Shown here piece after piece: positions 11,736 to 23,269 of a stretch of 64,000 nucleotides of DNA. Source of the stretch: Cercis canadensis (taxonomy: Eukaryota; Streptophyta; Magnoliopsida; Fabales; Fabaceae); contig QAOA01005732.1 of assembly GCA_003255065.1 (NCBI GenBank), positions 281,244 to 345,243 on the forward strand, written 5' to 3'. Both the position numbers and the translations under genes were made by a program. A model generated the notes under the pieces. That model saw only the letters and a list, made by a program, of their open reading frames with translations, did not search any database and was not told the origin of the DNA. Each line of letters begins with the position of its first letter. Position 1 is the first letter of the stretch.

Positions 11736-12377
11736 ATTGATAAGTTATAAGAGAATTGATAATGGATAATTGATTTTGAAAAGAATTGATATGGAAGGAG
11801 TTGATTTTTGAAAAGATTTCCCTATTGTTCCTTCTCTAAAAGATAAGTCGTACATAGAAGAATATCTAATTCTACAATACACAATATTATATCCTATATT
11901 GTATTCACAATTCGACACATATGACATAACTAACCCCTAAATTTAGTACTATTATGAAGAATTCAAAAATATGAATCACCCAACATGAGTTAAACACTCA
12001 AATATTCAAAAAATTCTAGTTTAATTGGTTTAAAATTATTCTAATTTTAAGTCAACTTTTTTAGCTATATAACTTTGACCTAGTTAAATTCAAAAAAATT
12101 CAACTATTAAAATGTTTTATACTATGTCTTAATCTTTCAAGATTTTTGTAATGGTATGAAAATCAAAGGTTTATTTCACCACTTATGATTAATTATGCCA
12201 AATTATATATAAATACATAATATAACATTATGTATTGTAGGGTTAGCCTTAAAAAATATAAACTGCACGAGATAATTCGCAGATCAAATAATTTATAATG
12301 TATGAGACAATAAATAAAAAAATAATTCTTATAGAATCAACTAGACTACTAGTTGATGAACAATTGATATAAAAATG
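11736..12377. other. AT-rich spacer, no gene seen
   Basis: After the MULE remnant breaks off the sequence is AT-rich with short GAATTGAT repeats (11735-11800). I see no coding signal on either strand. Confidence 0.6.
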
Positions 12378-12677
12378 TCAAAAAAAATTTGTCCATCCAA
12401 CTAGGCAATTTTTTTTGTAAAAAAAAATAAAAAAACTAGAATCTATCGGGACACCGGCCCTAGAATCCCACTCACTAGATAATGCCTTCATATCATCGTA
12501 AGCCACTCGTATATTCTCTCTCCCAAAATCTAAAAATTCATCACACACGCTTGAGCTCACAAAAGACTGCCACGTCTCAATTAAGGATTGGCACAACTCA
12601 AACGATTCCAAGAAGAAGCCACACTTGGCAATCAACGGAACTGCTAATTCATAGTACTCCATGCACCTGAATAACAC
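12378..12677 (-). CDS. Unrecognised gene-like fragment
   Basis: A 99-residue - strand frame with normal-looking protein composition contains EYYELAVPLIAKCGFFLESF and VCDEFLDFGRENIRVAYDD. The reading continues upstream in the same frame past one stop (near 12690) into a Trp-rich WWVPLSGRVLG stretch up to about 12780, which hints at a longer broken gene. The last ~25 residues, over the A/T runs, look non-coding. I do not recognise the family. It could be a pseudogene fragment of a host gene or a chance frame; the balanced composition in an AT-rich setting favours the former. Confidence 0.35.
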   Translation of the reverse strand: MLFRCMEYYELAVPLIAKCGFFLESFELCQSLIETWQSFVSSSVCDEFLDFGRENIRVAYDDMKALSSEWDSRAGVPIDSSFFIFFYKKNCLVGWTNFF

Positions 12678-12789
12678 GCTATAATAATCTCAGATAGAAT
12701 CCAATCCCAAAACCCGTCCGGAAAGTGGGACCCACCAAATCGGGACCAGAATCATGTGGTCGATGTCCTTTCCTGTCCAAAGGAGACAT

Positions 12790-13311
12790 CATAATAATGT
12801 TGTAATATCCATTTTTCACCATCAGGAAATCTCAACCGTCCACGTGTAAATCATAATCTTTGTACACAAGAACACGCCCACATTCCTTTTCGCCTCGCTG
12901 GCTCACGCGCCGCATTACTGGAGAAATTTTTGTGTGAATAATGACTTTCCATTATGCCAATCGAAATGATAATAATTGATTAGTGGGTAATACAAACACA
13001 CGTAACTGCTTTTGTCTAACAGCTGCCGCATTTATATATTATGGGAGGAGATATCTATAGACGCAACAACTTAACCTTATCTATGAAAAGTACATGATGT
13101 GATGTCCAATGTCTTTTTATGTGGATTATTACTCTATGATTACATAAGAATTTCTCTATATTTTTTTGGCGATAGCCATATTTGTATTTAATAGATGTTA
13201 TATTTTTATTTATCTAGTTTAAGATCAAATGAGTTCATATTAACATTTTCATTTTTATACATAAATAGTTGCAACATGAATCAAATACATGTTATTGTTT
13301 CATTTGACCTA
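12790..13311. other. Intergenic, no gene seen
   Basis: No coding frame or repeat family recognised. A CACGTG-containing element (CCACGTGTAAA) occurs near 12840, but nothing ties it to a gene. Confidence 0.5.
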
Positions 13312-14590
13312 GCAGACACTGATTTATGTTATCATTTCAATTGAGATGTAAGGTGGTATGTTTTATTTTGTTCATATAAGAATGGAGGTATTTTTTAGGG
13401 TTTGTTTGGGAGTTAAATTTGGGGGGAAAGGAGAGGAAAGGAAAGGAGTAAATGTGTCTTTCCCCTTGTTTGAGAGTTCAAGATTTAAAAAGGAAAGGAA
13501 ATCAAGGGGTAATCTCAAACCATTGCATTCCTTTTTTGTATCACTTTTGTGTTCCCCCAATTTAGAGGGTTTAGAGAGAAAAAATAGTAGTTTACTATTA
13601 TATCTCTATTTATTTCTTCAAAAAAAATTTCAAACACTGTTTAGATAACATTAAATTTTATATTGAATATATTTATTTTATAAATAAAGGATAAATTTGT
13701 AAAATTGTAAATTTTTATTTCTTTCCTTTCCTTTCTTCTCCTTTTGTTCATTTTAATCATCCAAACAAAGGAGAGGAAAACCCCTCTCTTCCCCTTTCAT
13801 TCCTTTCCTTCTATTTCCTCTCTTCTCCCCTCCAAAAAAACTCCCAAACAGACCCTTAGTGTCTTTATATATATATATATATATGATGCTTAGATTTATT
13901 GTTTAATCTTTGTGTATTACGTGGACATAATTAAAGTTGTTTATGTAATTAAAGCAATAATATTTTATGATCAAAATTATATTTTCTCTTATTTTTACAA
14001 GGTTATAGTACTTTAGAATTGTCCTTCAAATTTTTTCCATTTATTTGTTTTTCCTCGGTGCTCATGTGCTCCTTTTACTAATCTAGCATACACTGATTTA
14101 TGTTATCAGTTCAATTGATATACAACACTGGCTGGCAAGTAAAGTCATGGGTTTTACTTGTTCATACAATAATAGAAAATTTTCTGGTGCTTTTTTTTTT
14201 TTTATAGGTGATTTTAGCATATAAAAAAAAGTATGTGAGACATTTTTAATGTCGAAATATAATAATTCTTGATGTAAAAAAAAATTAATTCGGGCTATTA
14301 GAAAATAAATTATTAAAATTAAATATTTTTATATTAATGATATTAATGTTGTTATATTAAAAAATATTACATACCTTGATACGTGAAAAATGTTTTATAT
14401 ATATAATAATAATAATAATTTATTATTTAATTTTTATGTGTCACAAAAGCATAATTAAAATTATTTATATAATTAAAAGTAATAATATTTTATAGTTAAA
14501 ATCATAAGGTATAGCATAACTTTCCGATTACTTCAGCATTGTCGTTCAATAATTCCTCATTTCTTTATTTTATCTTGCTCCTCAGCGGTC
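13312..14590. repeat. Diverged tandem duplication upstream of the MTP gene
   Basis: Two blocks recur in the same order. The block around CACTGATTTATGTTATCA...CAATTGA appears at about 13316-13385 and again at 14088-14175. The block around CATAATTAAAGTTGTTTATG is at about 13926-14045 and again, diverged, at 14449-14570. The first unit contains the MITE at 13398-13855; the second does not. The copy ends a few hundred bases before the MTP start codon, so it may include promoter sequence. Confidence 0.55.
13398..13855. mobile_element. MITE, PIF/Harbinger (Tourist)-like
   Basis: A 458-bp element with inverted ends GGGTTTGTTTGGGAGTT and (reverse complement of the right end) GGGTCTGTTTGGGAGTT, flanked by TTA on both sides (13395-13397, 13856-13858). 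A 3-bp TWA-type target duplication with a GGGTNTGTTTGGGAG terminus is typical of Tourist-like MITEs. The second copy of the family is at 32856-33694. The subterminal GGAAAGGAG/CTCCTTTCC tracts extend the inverted repeat. Confidence 0.85.
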
Positions 14591-14788
14591 CTTTTTCCTA
14601 TTACTGATGCTCCTACCCACCACCCAATCACACTAGCGCGTGTAACTCACGCGACCGCAGATCCACTTTCCCTCTCGTTTTGTTTCTTTGCACTTTTGCA
14701 GCCTCTCCCACTTTACTGGTTCGAAAATCGCCGAGCATTCCAACCGCAACGGTCTCTATTGATCTCTCCTGAAATCACCTCCTGTTCT

Positions 14789-14833
14789 ATGATCACTGCT
14801 TTCCTAGCCTATGGTTTTTGGCATCTCCGGTGA
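14789..14833 (+). promoter_or_regulatory. Possible upstream ORF of the MTP gene
   Basis: A 14-codon frame with its own ATG at 14789 and TGA at 14831-14833 overlaps the first in-frame ATG of the MTP gene (14811) in another frame and ends eight bases before the second one (14841). If the transcript includes it, it would bias translation toward the 14841 start. The transcription start is not visible from sequence. Confidence 0.35.
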
Positions 14834-14840
14834 CCGGAAA

Positions 14841-17800
14841 ATGGTGGAAATGGTGGCGCTCGAGAACGACGAAGAGCGCTCGTTGCTCGCACAGACCAGC
14901 AATGGTGACCGGTCGTGGCGGCTGAACTTCGATGGGTTCCAGTTGTGCTCCGAGCAGAAGGAGAAGCCTCCCCGTGGCATCCATGACTGCTATGGAGTTT
15001 TAGGTAGCTGGGAGAATCTATTTTTTCAACTTTTTTTCCTCTCCGTCTATTTTGGGAAGCTCCTTTCGTTTAAAATTAGTGGTGCGATTTAGATAATTTT
15101 AAATGTGTGGTGCTCTTTTATTTAATTATTTATTTTTGAAGGATTTGCGTTCTACTTTTCGCCAATGGCTATATTCGATTGTGGTTGTATTCAACTAGAA
15201 TTTTTGTCTTTTTGGATCGTTTTGTACTTGTGTTTATAAATTGTAAAAAGAATGAGAGATTATTTCTAAGAGTTCCTATACTCTCAAGTCTCTACCCTCT
15301 TTCTTGAGTTTCTTATACTCTATATTACTAGTGTTTCTTTTTCTTTATGATGCTAGATTTCATCCATGGTGGTTATGGGAATTTTGTCTCCTTTGCCACT
15401 AACAACATGTATTGGAACGAGGGTGAGTATAAAGTTAGGATCTTTATAAAGATTGAGGGTTTTTGGGTTGATTTCATGACTGTGGACTGTTATATTGTGG
15501 TAGAGCCGTAGAGGTGGTATTTCAAGGCTGGGTTTTTTCTTGCTTTGCCTTTGAGATTTAAATGGCAGAAGCTGAGGCAATTGGAAGCTGGACTTTTTTG
15601 TTTTTGGACATCTTTTTCTTTCACAATAAACTATTCCCTTTTATCTGATTGCCTTTGTGGTTCCTTGTTGCTTGGTCAAATAAGTTATACAAAATTGCTA
15701 CATCAAGTTTTTCATTAAAATGGAATTGCACTTCTGTTGTTGCTAGAAGGTCTGAATCGCAACTTTGCTTGTCTCTCTGTTACCATAGTCTCTTGCTTCA
15801 TGTCTTTTCAGGTTTATGGACTTTTTTTTGTACATTTTCATGGTTTACACAAAAAAACACTGTAGTCCAAGAACTGTGAACAGTTGGTGCAACTGGTATT
15901 AGAGAATCATGAACTCATGTCTTTCAGAAGTTTGAAGCATAGCTCAAAAGTTAAATATAATGTTCCTTATCTGTAAATGTGTCTGCACTGAGTTCTGTTT
16001 TTCAAAGGCAGGGGAAATATATAGGGAATGCACATTAGCTGTATTGCATTAGAACTATTCATTGAGTAATGCTATTGTTGCACTAAAATGGAAGGGGGAT
16101 TGCATGGATCATGTGTTAAATTTTCATTTTCTTTTTTCGTTCCTTTTTCCCTTCAGGTCCAGAAGATGATGTTGCTGTGTACTATCAGCAACAAGTTGAA
16201 GTGCTGGAGGGCTTTAATGAAATGGATGCCTTAGCAGAGCGTGGTTTTATTCCTGGAATGTCAAAGGTTTCTATTGCTTTATTCACTTTATGCTCTTTAG
16301 ATTTGAAATGGTATGTAGTCAAATGCCTAAAATGAATTTCCAACGTTGTGCACAGGAGGAGCGAGAAAAGTTGGCGAGAAGTGAGACGTTTGCAATTAGA
16401 TTGTCAAATATTGCTAACATGGTTCTTTTTGCTGCTAAAGTTTATGCATCCATCAGAAGTGGTTCACTAGCCATCATTGCATCCACTTTAGACTCGCTTC
16501 TTGATCTCCTTTCTGGATTCATCCTCTGGTTCACTGCATTTTCCATGCAAACGCCTAACCCATATCAGTACCCTATAGGAAAGAAACGGATGCAACCATT
16601 GGTCAGTCCTCTTAAAGCATTTATCTGTTCAATGCATTCAACCTTCTACTGTTAATCTATTTGCATGCAATCTAGGGAATATGAATGATGGCTTTGTTGC
16701 TTGCACAATCACAGATATGAAGATTGTTTCTTAGGAATCTTTGTCTTAGATTTATGTTATCACAAGAGTTGGCTTGATTTGTTTAGGCATATATGATTTC
16801 TACATTTTTGTGCCCTTTTCAATTAATGACATCTTACAGCAGTGTAGTATGCTCCAGTTAGCCTTATTTTCATGTTTTATCCACCTCTGCCATTTGCTTT
16901 CTTTTTCCAAGGAAAACCCCATCCAGAAAAGGAAAAATGAAAAAACAAATAGATTGATTTTCTATAGACAAAGAGAAGCTACTATAGATCAAATGAATGT
17001 GAAAAATCACCTGCTTCTTGTTTGGAGCTTTTGTGCAGCATTAATTATTATATTTTCAAAGAAACTCATATCTTGTAAGAATGAAGTTGTGTTTATAGAT
17101 TCTCACTGGATAATAATGGCTCCTTTTCTGAATGTGTTTTTGTTTGAATGTTTTCTACTTTACTGTCTCTGTCTTCTCGGCACTTATGTGGAGAGAATGA
17201 GGTACTTCTTTGTTGATCGCTCTCAATGAGTCTTGTGCTTTACTTTGTAATAAAATTATATATCAGAATACCAAAGGAAGCTGTTTGGTATATAGTGAGG
17301 TCCACCGTGAAAATCTATTATTCAATGGTTTAATGGTGTTATGAAGAATTATGATGGCATCCTGGTTCTGATATTTTAAAATTGGTTGCAGGGAATTCTT
17401 GTCTTTGCCTCTGTCATGGCGACTCTGGGACTGCAGATAATTTTGGAATCAGTGCGTACATTGGCATCAAATGTAAGTTGATATTTATCATAATTTTAGA
17501 AGCAAAGTTCACATCCTCAAAGATAAACAATTTTTTTGTTTCTTAGAGCTGGGACTCATAAGTTTCTGGATGGCTCTAATCTATCTCTGTCTAATATTTC
17601 CAGGAAAATGAATTCAACTTGACGAGGGAGCAAGAGCGATGGGTTGTGGGCATAATGCTTTCAGTGACTTTGGTGAAATTCCTATTGGTGATATATTGCC
17701 GCTCTTTTACAAACGAGATTGTCAAAGCTTATGCCCAGGATCATTTTTTTGATGTGATCACCAATGTCATTGGCCTCATTGCTGCACTTTTAGCTAATTA

Positions 17801-18691
17801 TTTTGATGATTGGATGGACCCTGTTGGTGCTATCATTGTAAGTGAAAACTTTCCCTATGTTATAAATATAGGTGTGGAGTTGCCATTCATATCCTTCATT
17901 AATCATTTGTTTGCTGCCTTGGCTAAAATATACTGACGATCATGTTTTTCAAATCAACATGTCCATGCATTGATGAATAAATGATTGTCCTGGGGATAGA
18001 AGGTAATGGACCAAATTATGTTAATTAGTATTTCTAGTAATGTGGAGACAAAGTTCTTGACTAGTCAACATCCTTAGAGTCCGTGTATCAAAATGTGTTC
18101 TTGATTAGTTCTTCATCTGCAATGATCCTACATGTTTAAATCAAAATGTGAGCTCCTTTAAATGGAAGCTCCCATAGCAGGAAATTGAGTTATCTTTTAT
18201 GTGGTATGTCAGACTGCTAAGATTTTAGGGAGTCATCAGTGGTTTTATTGAGCGGTCCAACTTGCCAGAAGCAACTTCTCATTTTATGTTTTTTTACAAA
18301 ACTTGCTGCTGCTAACTTCTTACTTCTAACGCTGTTAATGCAGCTTGCTTTGTACACTATTCGAACATGGTCAATGACAGTCTTGGAAAATGTGAATTCC
18401 CTTGTTGGAAGATCAGCAGCGCCGGAGTTTTTACAGAAACTCACATACCTCTGCTGGAATCACCACAAAGCTATAAGGCACATTGATACAGTCCGGGCTT
18501 ACACATTTGGATCTCACTACTTTGTTGAGGTTGATATTGTCCTGCCAGCGAACATGCACTTGCAGGAGGCTCATGATATTGGGGAATCATTGCAAGAGAA
18601 GCTTGAGCTTTTGCCTGAGATTGAGCGCGCTTTTGTTCATCTAGATTATGAGTATTCACACAAACCTGAGCACGCCCAAGCACATTCTTAG
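14841..18691 (+). CDS. MTP11: Metal tolerance protein 11-like Mn transporter (CDF family), six exons
   Basis: Cation diffusion facilitator expected to move Mn2+ into a Golgi or prevacuolar compartment in exchange for protons. Exons: 14841-15003, 16157-16266, 16356-16601, 17392-17472, 17604-17837 and 18344-18691, all with GT..AG introns and a continuous frame, giving 393 residues. That is within one residue of what I recall for Arabidopsis MTP11. The ATG at 14811 would add ten residues, but 14841 has the better context (A at -3, G at +4). Counting from 14841, the plant Mn-CDF signatures DSLLD (residues 137-141) and DHFFD (246-250) are both present, each in a membrane helix. The N-terminus has the NGDRSW-LNFD block and the C-terminal cytosolic domain has [17 protein letters not shown] and VEVDIVLP. 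No stop or lesion is seen, so the gene looks functional. An AATAAA at 18990-18995 may be its poly(A) signal. Confidence 0.96.
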
Positions 18692-20428
18692 GGCCACGTT
18701 ATCTTTCTGCATTTTGTCTCTTCCTCCCATCAAATTGTAAATGTGAACTAAATCACCCAAATGAGAATCTGAACATTTAAGAAATGTAATGCAAATTACG
18801 AATTCTCTTTAAGAAGTTGTCATACTTCCGCGTAGTGAATTTAGGATTTGCAGTGAGTACTTGTAGTTCTTGTAGGTTAAGATATGATTCTCCATTTGAT
18901 CAGAGAATTGGAGGAATAGAATTTTGTTACTGACCATTTTATCTTGAACCTAGCTACCTTGTTCCACACTGTGTTATGTTGGAGGTGCAAATAAATAGAG
19001 CGAAGAGAATGAGAGTAATTTAGTTTGTATCATATACATTAAATAAGATATGATATTAATAGAGTGTAGAAATAATGACTTCTTAATTATATCGTGTAAA
19101 ATGACCAAAACAATTGTGTATAACTAAAAATTATCTTAGTTATTTTCACGAAAAGTACCTATTTAAATTTTTTTAATATTTCATGATTTTTTATTCTAAA
19201 TTATAAAATTGCAAAATATCTCTTAAAATTTTAAAGTTTTATAAACAGAAGTTTGATTTTAATTTATGTATTATTTAATTCCACGGCTAACGATGTTTGT
19301 GACTTGTGAGTCATCAAATCATTATTCATGCATTGCGCAGCAGCATAAAGACAATGAGTAATGATGTTCCCTACTATCACTATCAAATTTTCAAATCAAT
19401 AATTGACCACCAAACTCAGGTTCCATACGTCTTTCCTCTTATTTCACCATTCAACATTTAGAATTAGAATCCAAAATGATTACGTCGCTGGTATCTGTTT
19501 AGAATCAGAGAACAGACAAAGACAACCAGATTATTTTATCAGATTTCAAGAGTTAATTTAATTAAGAAGTTTAAAAGGTATAAGTTAATTTTATTTAAAG
19601 GAGAAGTTGCTTGCAAAATAATATACACGCCTAACTATTTTTTTACTGTTCAAGATAGACTTGCGTGTGATTGATTTCAACAGTCACCTAAAAAAGTATC
19701 AGAATACAAACCTATTACGTAAAAACCAACTCTTAAGTCCATAATTGACATTGTGAACTTTGAGTCCAACCGTTTAAAATTAGGGTTTGAATTTCAAGGC
19801 TCGATTAAAACGAACTTTTAGGCTTGATCAAATTTAGGCTAGCCTGTTTAATAACTGGGCATGGCCATTAATTTTAAAATAATATTTAATTCAAAAAATA
19901 AAATAGTACTAATTGGACCAGCCCAATTATTAAATGAGCCTAATAAGACTGAATCCAAGCCTATTTTTTAGGTCTAATTAAATTCAGGCCTTTCTAAACT
20001 TGGCTCGAATTAGACCTAACCCATTTAACATTTCTATCAATAACATACTAGAACTTGATAAACAACACAAAGAAACATATAACACAATGGAGTGTAAAAC
20101 ACTTCAGCTTTCTTGCTGTTTGCTATTCTCAGGTGATTGTCCATGCTGGAGGATTTCCAACTTAAGCTTCTTCACTGCACTGGCTTGATGGAGTAGACTT
20201 GCATATACTGCTGTTACCCTTTGGCAACTATATTCATGGTGGAAGCATTTACCATATGTTGAGTGGTTTTGGAACTCTTGAAATTATTCTTTGAAGATTC
20301 TTGCTTATGTGAGCACAAACCAGCATGGCCAAGACTAGAGAAATGGGCATCCACAACAACAGTTAGCCCAGCGGACAAGGGACTTTCTTTTGAAGGGAAG
20401 AATTTTTTTTTTGTGTTCGTGTTTCTAA
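18692..20428. other. MTP11 3' region and intergenic DNA
   Basis: This contains the probable 3' UTR of the MTP gene (AATAAA at 18990-18995) and then AT-rich intergenic sequence. Short frames such as the one at 20000-20188 have no recognisable domain. Confidence 0.55.
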
Positions 20429-20723
20429 GATAAAGTTACACAAATAATACACATTGTCAAACTATTTACACAAATAGGATAATTTTCAAACTATTTACCT
20501 AAAAGAAGCACTTTTGAATATTTTAACGAAAATAAACATGAAAAAAGCCAGATAGTGAACACGCTTTAGAGGTAAAACATGTTTACTTCTGATTTTTTTT
20601 ACGTTTAACTTTTGTTGAAAAATTAATAAAATATTCAAAAGTGTCAATTTTAGGTAAATAGTTTAGAAACTGTCTCATTTGTGTAAATAGTTTGGCAATG
20701 TGTATTATTTGTGTAACTTTGCT
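20429..20723. mobile_element. MULE-type MITE with long inverted repeats
   Basis: A 295-bp foldback element. The left arm (GATAAAGTTACACAAATAAT...) and the right arm (reverse complement AGCAAAGTTACACAAATAAT...) pair over about 110 bases with scattered mismatches. Flanking 9-mers are TGTTTCTAA (20420-20428) and TGTTTCTAG (20724-20732), a 9-bp target duplication with one change, as expected for Mutator-type elements. No coding capacity. Confidence 0.75.
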
Positions 20724-20732
20724 TGTTTCTAG

Positions 20733-21453
20733 AGTACATACTCTAGAGATACAAAAGTGAGTCTCACTTGCGGGACTCATTTATTAACAATCTAACTTTT
20801 TATGTATTTGTAGAGTATGTATTCTAGTAGTAACTAAGAATCTCTCAAAGGGAAGGGTCCTTGTTCAGGTACTCCTCTCTTCTCAGAATGTGAGTTGTGC
20901 AAATGAATTGTGAATTTAGTAGCATTTCTTTTAATTCTAAGAACTAAGGAGTTTGATGTCATAGGTTATTTTTTCGTCATGTACTCCCCTTCCTTTTCTC
21001 TTTTTTTAGCGCAGTGTGCTTAACAAAAAAAAAAAAAAACGTTAGTATAGATTTTTCTATTATGGTAAAATGAAAAAAAGTAATATAAAACTTTTGTTCA
21101 AAATTAGCATTTTTGAGAGACAAATAGATCAAAGACACTAGGCTTTAACTTTTACCATTTTATATATTAGTATAGATGGGAGCACATTATCAAGAAAAGA
21201 GGGGAAAAAATTAAAAAAGATGGTTATATAATATATTTTGGTATTATGGTCAATTGGTTAATTAATTTCTAACCATCTTTCATGTAACTTAACTAATTTT
21301 TTCTTTTCAATCTGGTTATAGGCATATAATCTACACCGGGACCAAAGGATTCACGTAAAAACTTCTAGCAGCTCAACTCCAAGAAAGTCATCTTGGCAAT
21401 AGTAGGAGTTGAGGGGAATTAATAAGTGATTTTTTTTAGAGAAGAATGACCTT
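20733..21453. other. AT-rich intergenic, no gene seen
   Basis: Poly-A and poly-T runs (about 21026-21040) and no credible coding frame. Confidence 0.55.
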
Positions 21454-21534
21454 TCAATAAAACATCAGCAACACTACATGCCCATTTTTCTTACCTATGG
21501 GCGGTGCAGTTGCCACTCCTAATAAAGGAGAAAG

Positions 21535-21566
21535 GAACCCAACAAAACAAAACAAAACAAAACAAA
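21535..21566. repeat. (AAAAC)n microsatellite
   Basis: About six AAAAC units in a row, next to the RNase H-like remnant. Confidence 0.85.
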
Positions 21567-21666
21567 ACTCTGGTATCACATATTGGAAATCTTGCAAAAC
21601 GTTGTCCAATTCAGACCTATCTAGTGTACTGCCCACTTTGAAGAGCATCAATGAGAACTTTACAAT
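21567..21666 (-). pseudogene. RNase H-like remnant, part 1 (interrupted by the large CACTA)
   Basis: On the - strand this encodes CKVLIDALQSGQYT, then after a frame change SELDNVLQDFQYVIPEF. It resembles the D-C-x-x-L-V-x-A-L-Q and following helix of plant RNase H-type (RVT_3) domains from LINE-like elements or host RNase H proteins. The other half lies at 48905 onward, beyond the CACTA. The frame change shows it was already decayed. The family call is from motif memory only. Confidence 0.5.
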
Positions 21667-23269
21667 CACTACAAGAAATTTCCTGAATTCAAACGGAATT
21701 TTTCCATTAGAATTTTGCCAAATTCTGCTAAAATTTTAAATTTCAACGGAATTTGGGTTAGTGAAGAAGTGGTCGTTAGAATTGTAAAATTCCAACAAAA
21801 CAATAATTCCAACATAATTTTACCATTGGAATTCGATTATGGAGAAACAATTCCAACAAAAAAAATACAGTTAAATTTTTTTTTTTTTCCAAAATTCCCC
21901 CAGTATTTTTTGTTAGAATTTTCATTGGATTTTTTTTTTATTTTTTTTAAAAAATTGTACTAAAAATTCTAACAGTAATTCCTAAGAAAAATACCGTTGG
22001 AATTTGAGGAAAAAAAATTTCAACGATATTTTTGGTTGGAATTTTTGTATTTATTAATTTATTTTTTTTATATAATCTTAACAAACATTTGCTTCTTGGT
22101 AGGTTGAGTTGTCAAATTGGGTTGGACCCGTTGGGTTAGCCCAGCCCGCCATGCAAATGGGGTGGGTTGGGTTCATGTGTTTTTAGCCTGTTTATAAGCG
22201 GGTTTTTGAGCCCACATCGTTTAGGTTGTGGGTTAACCCGCCGGTTAATTCTTTTTTTAAAAAAAAAAATATTTTGAAATCAAAATCCCTAACCCCCAAA
22301 TTTCCATTTCTATTTCTCAGTCTTTTCATTTCCTCTTTACTCTCTTGCACACACGCACGCACGCACCTGCATCTCACCTCCGGCCACCATTTCTTCTCAA
22401 ATTTCTCTTTCACACTCCATCACTGCTGGCGCCGACCATCGTCGCTGTTGCTATTGCTGGGTGATTCTCAGTCATTGCTGCTGAGAATTTATTTACTAAA
22501 GAGAGCAACTGTTACTGTTAGAGAAAATCTTCAAGACCGTATCAAACGGTAAAGTTATGCTTCTTTCTTATTATCGGAGATCAAATTCTCACTGCATGCA
22601 GCTTTCTTCTATAAATTTCTGACCTGAGATTCATGAGTTTTTATATGGCTTTTTAATTTATTGATTTTCACTCTTTTCGAGATATTGTCTGTTTCGGTGA
22701 ATTGAGATTTTCGGGAACCTTTTTAGTTTTATTAATTTACTCGTTCTTTGCCGGTAATTGTGCTGAAAATGGTTAATCTCTAATTTGAATTTGCTTTTCT
22801 GGATCCAATTTTCAACCTTTATGATGCATTGTCTGTTTTCCTCGAGAATTGGCATCGTAATGATTGAATTTGTCGAATTTGTTCGATTGTATGTTGTTCT
22901 ATTTCACATGAAGCTTGCAAGATACAACTTCTTGTAGTATAATTGTGTTACAACTCAAGTAACCGAAACTGTAGTTTATTGATTGAATGTGTTTACACTA
23001 TGCTTAAATAGCAAAACTACCACACTCCCACTACACTACAACTACTACCCATAGAGACTTTTACTGGGACTCTACTGCTGCTATATGATTCTACTAGCTG
23101 AACCAGATAGCTATTGCTACTAGATAGATAAACTAGATAACAACTGAACCATGCCATCCGCCATGCACACCCATGCAGGTCTTTGTGCAGCATGGGTTGG
23201 CCCTTTTTACCCTTGAGCTGGCCTGGTTCTCCATGGCAGTTATTATATCATTCCTTCCCCTTTCGAAAA

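Noticed and set aside
16774-17229. A 151-residue + strand frame
   Set aside because: It lies wholly within intron 3 of the MTP11 gene and has no domain.
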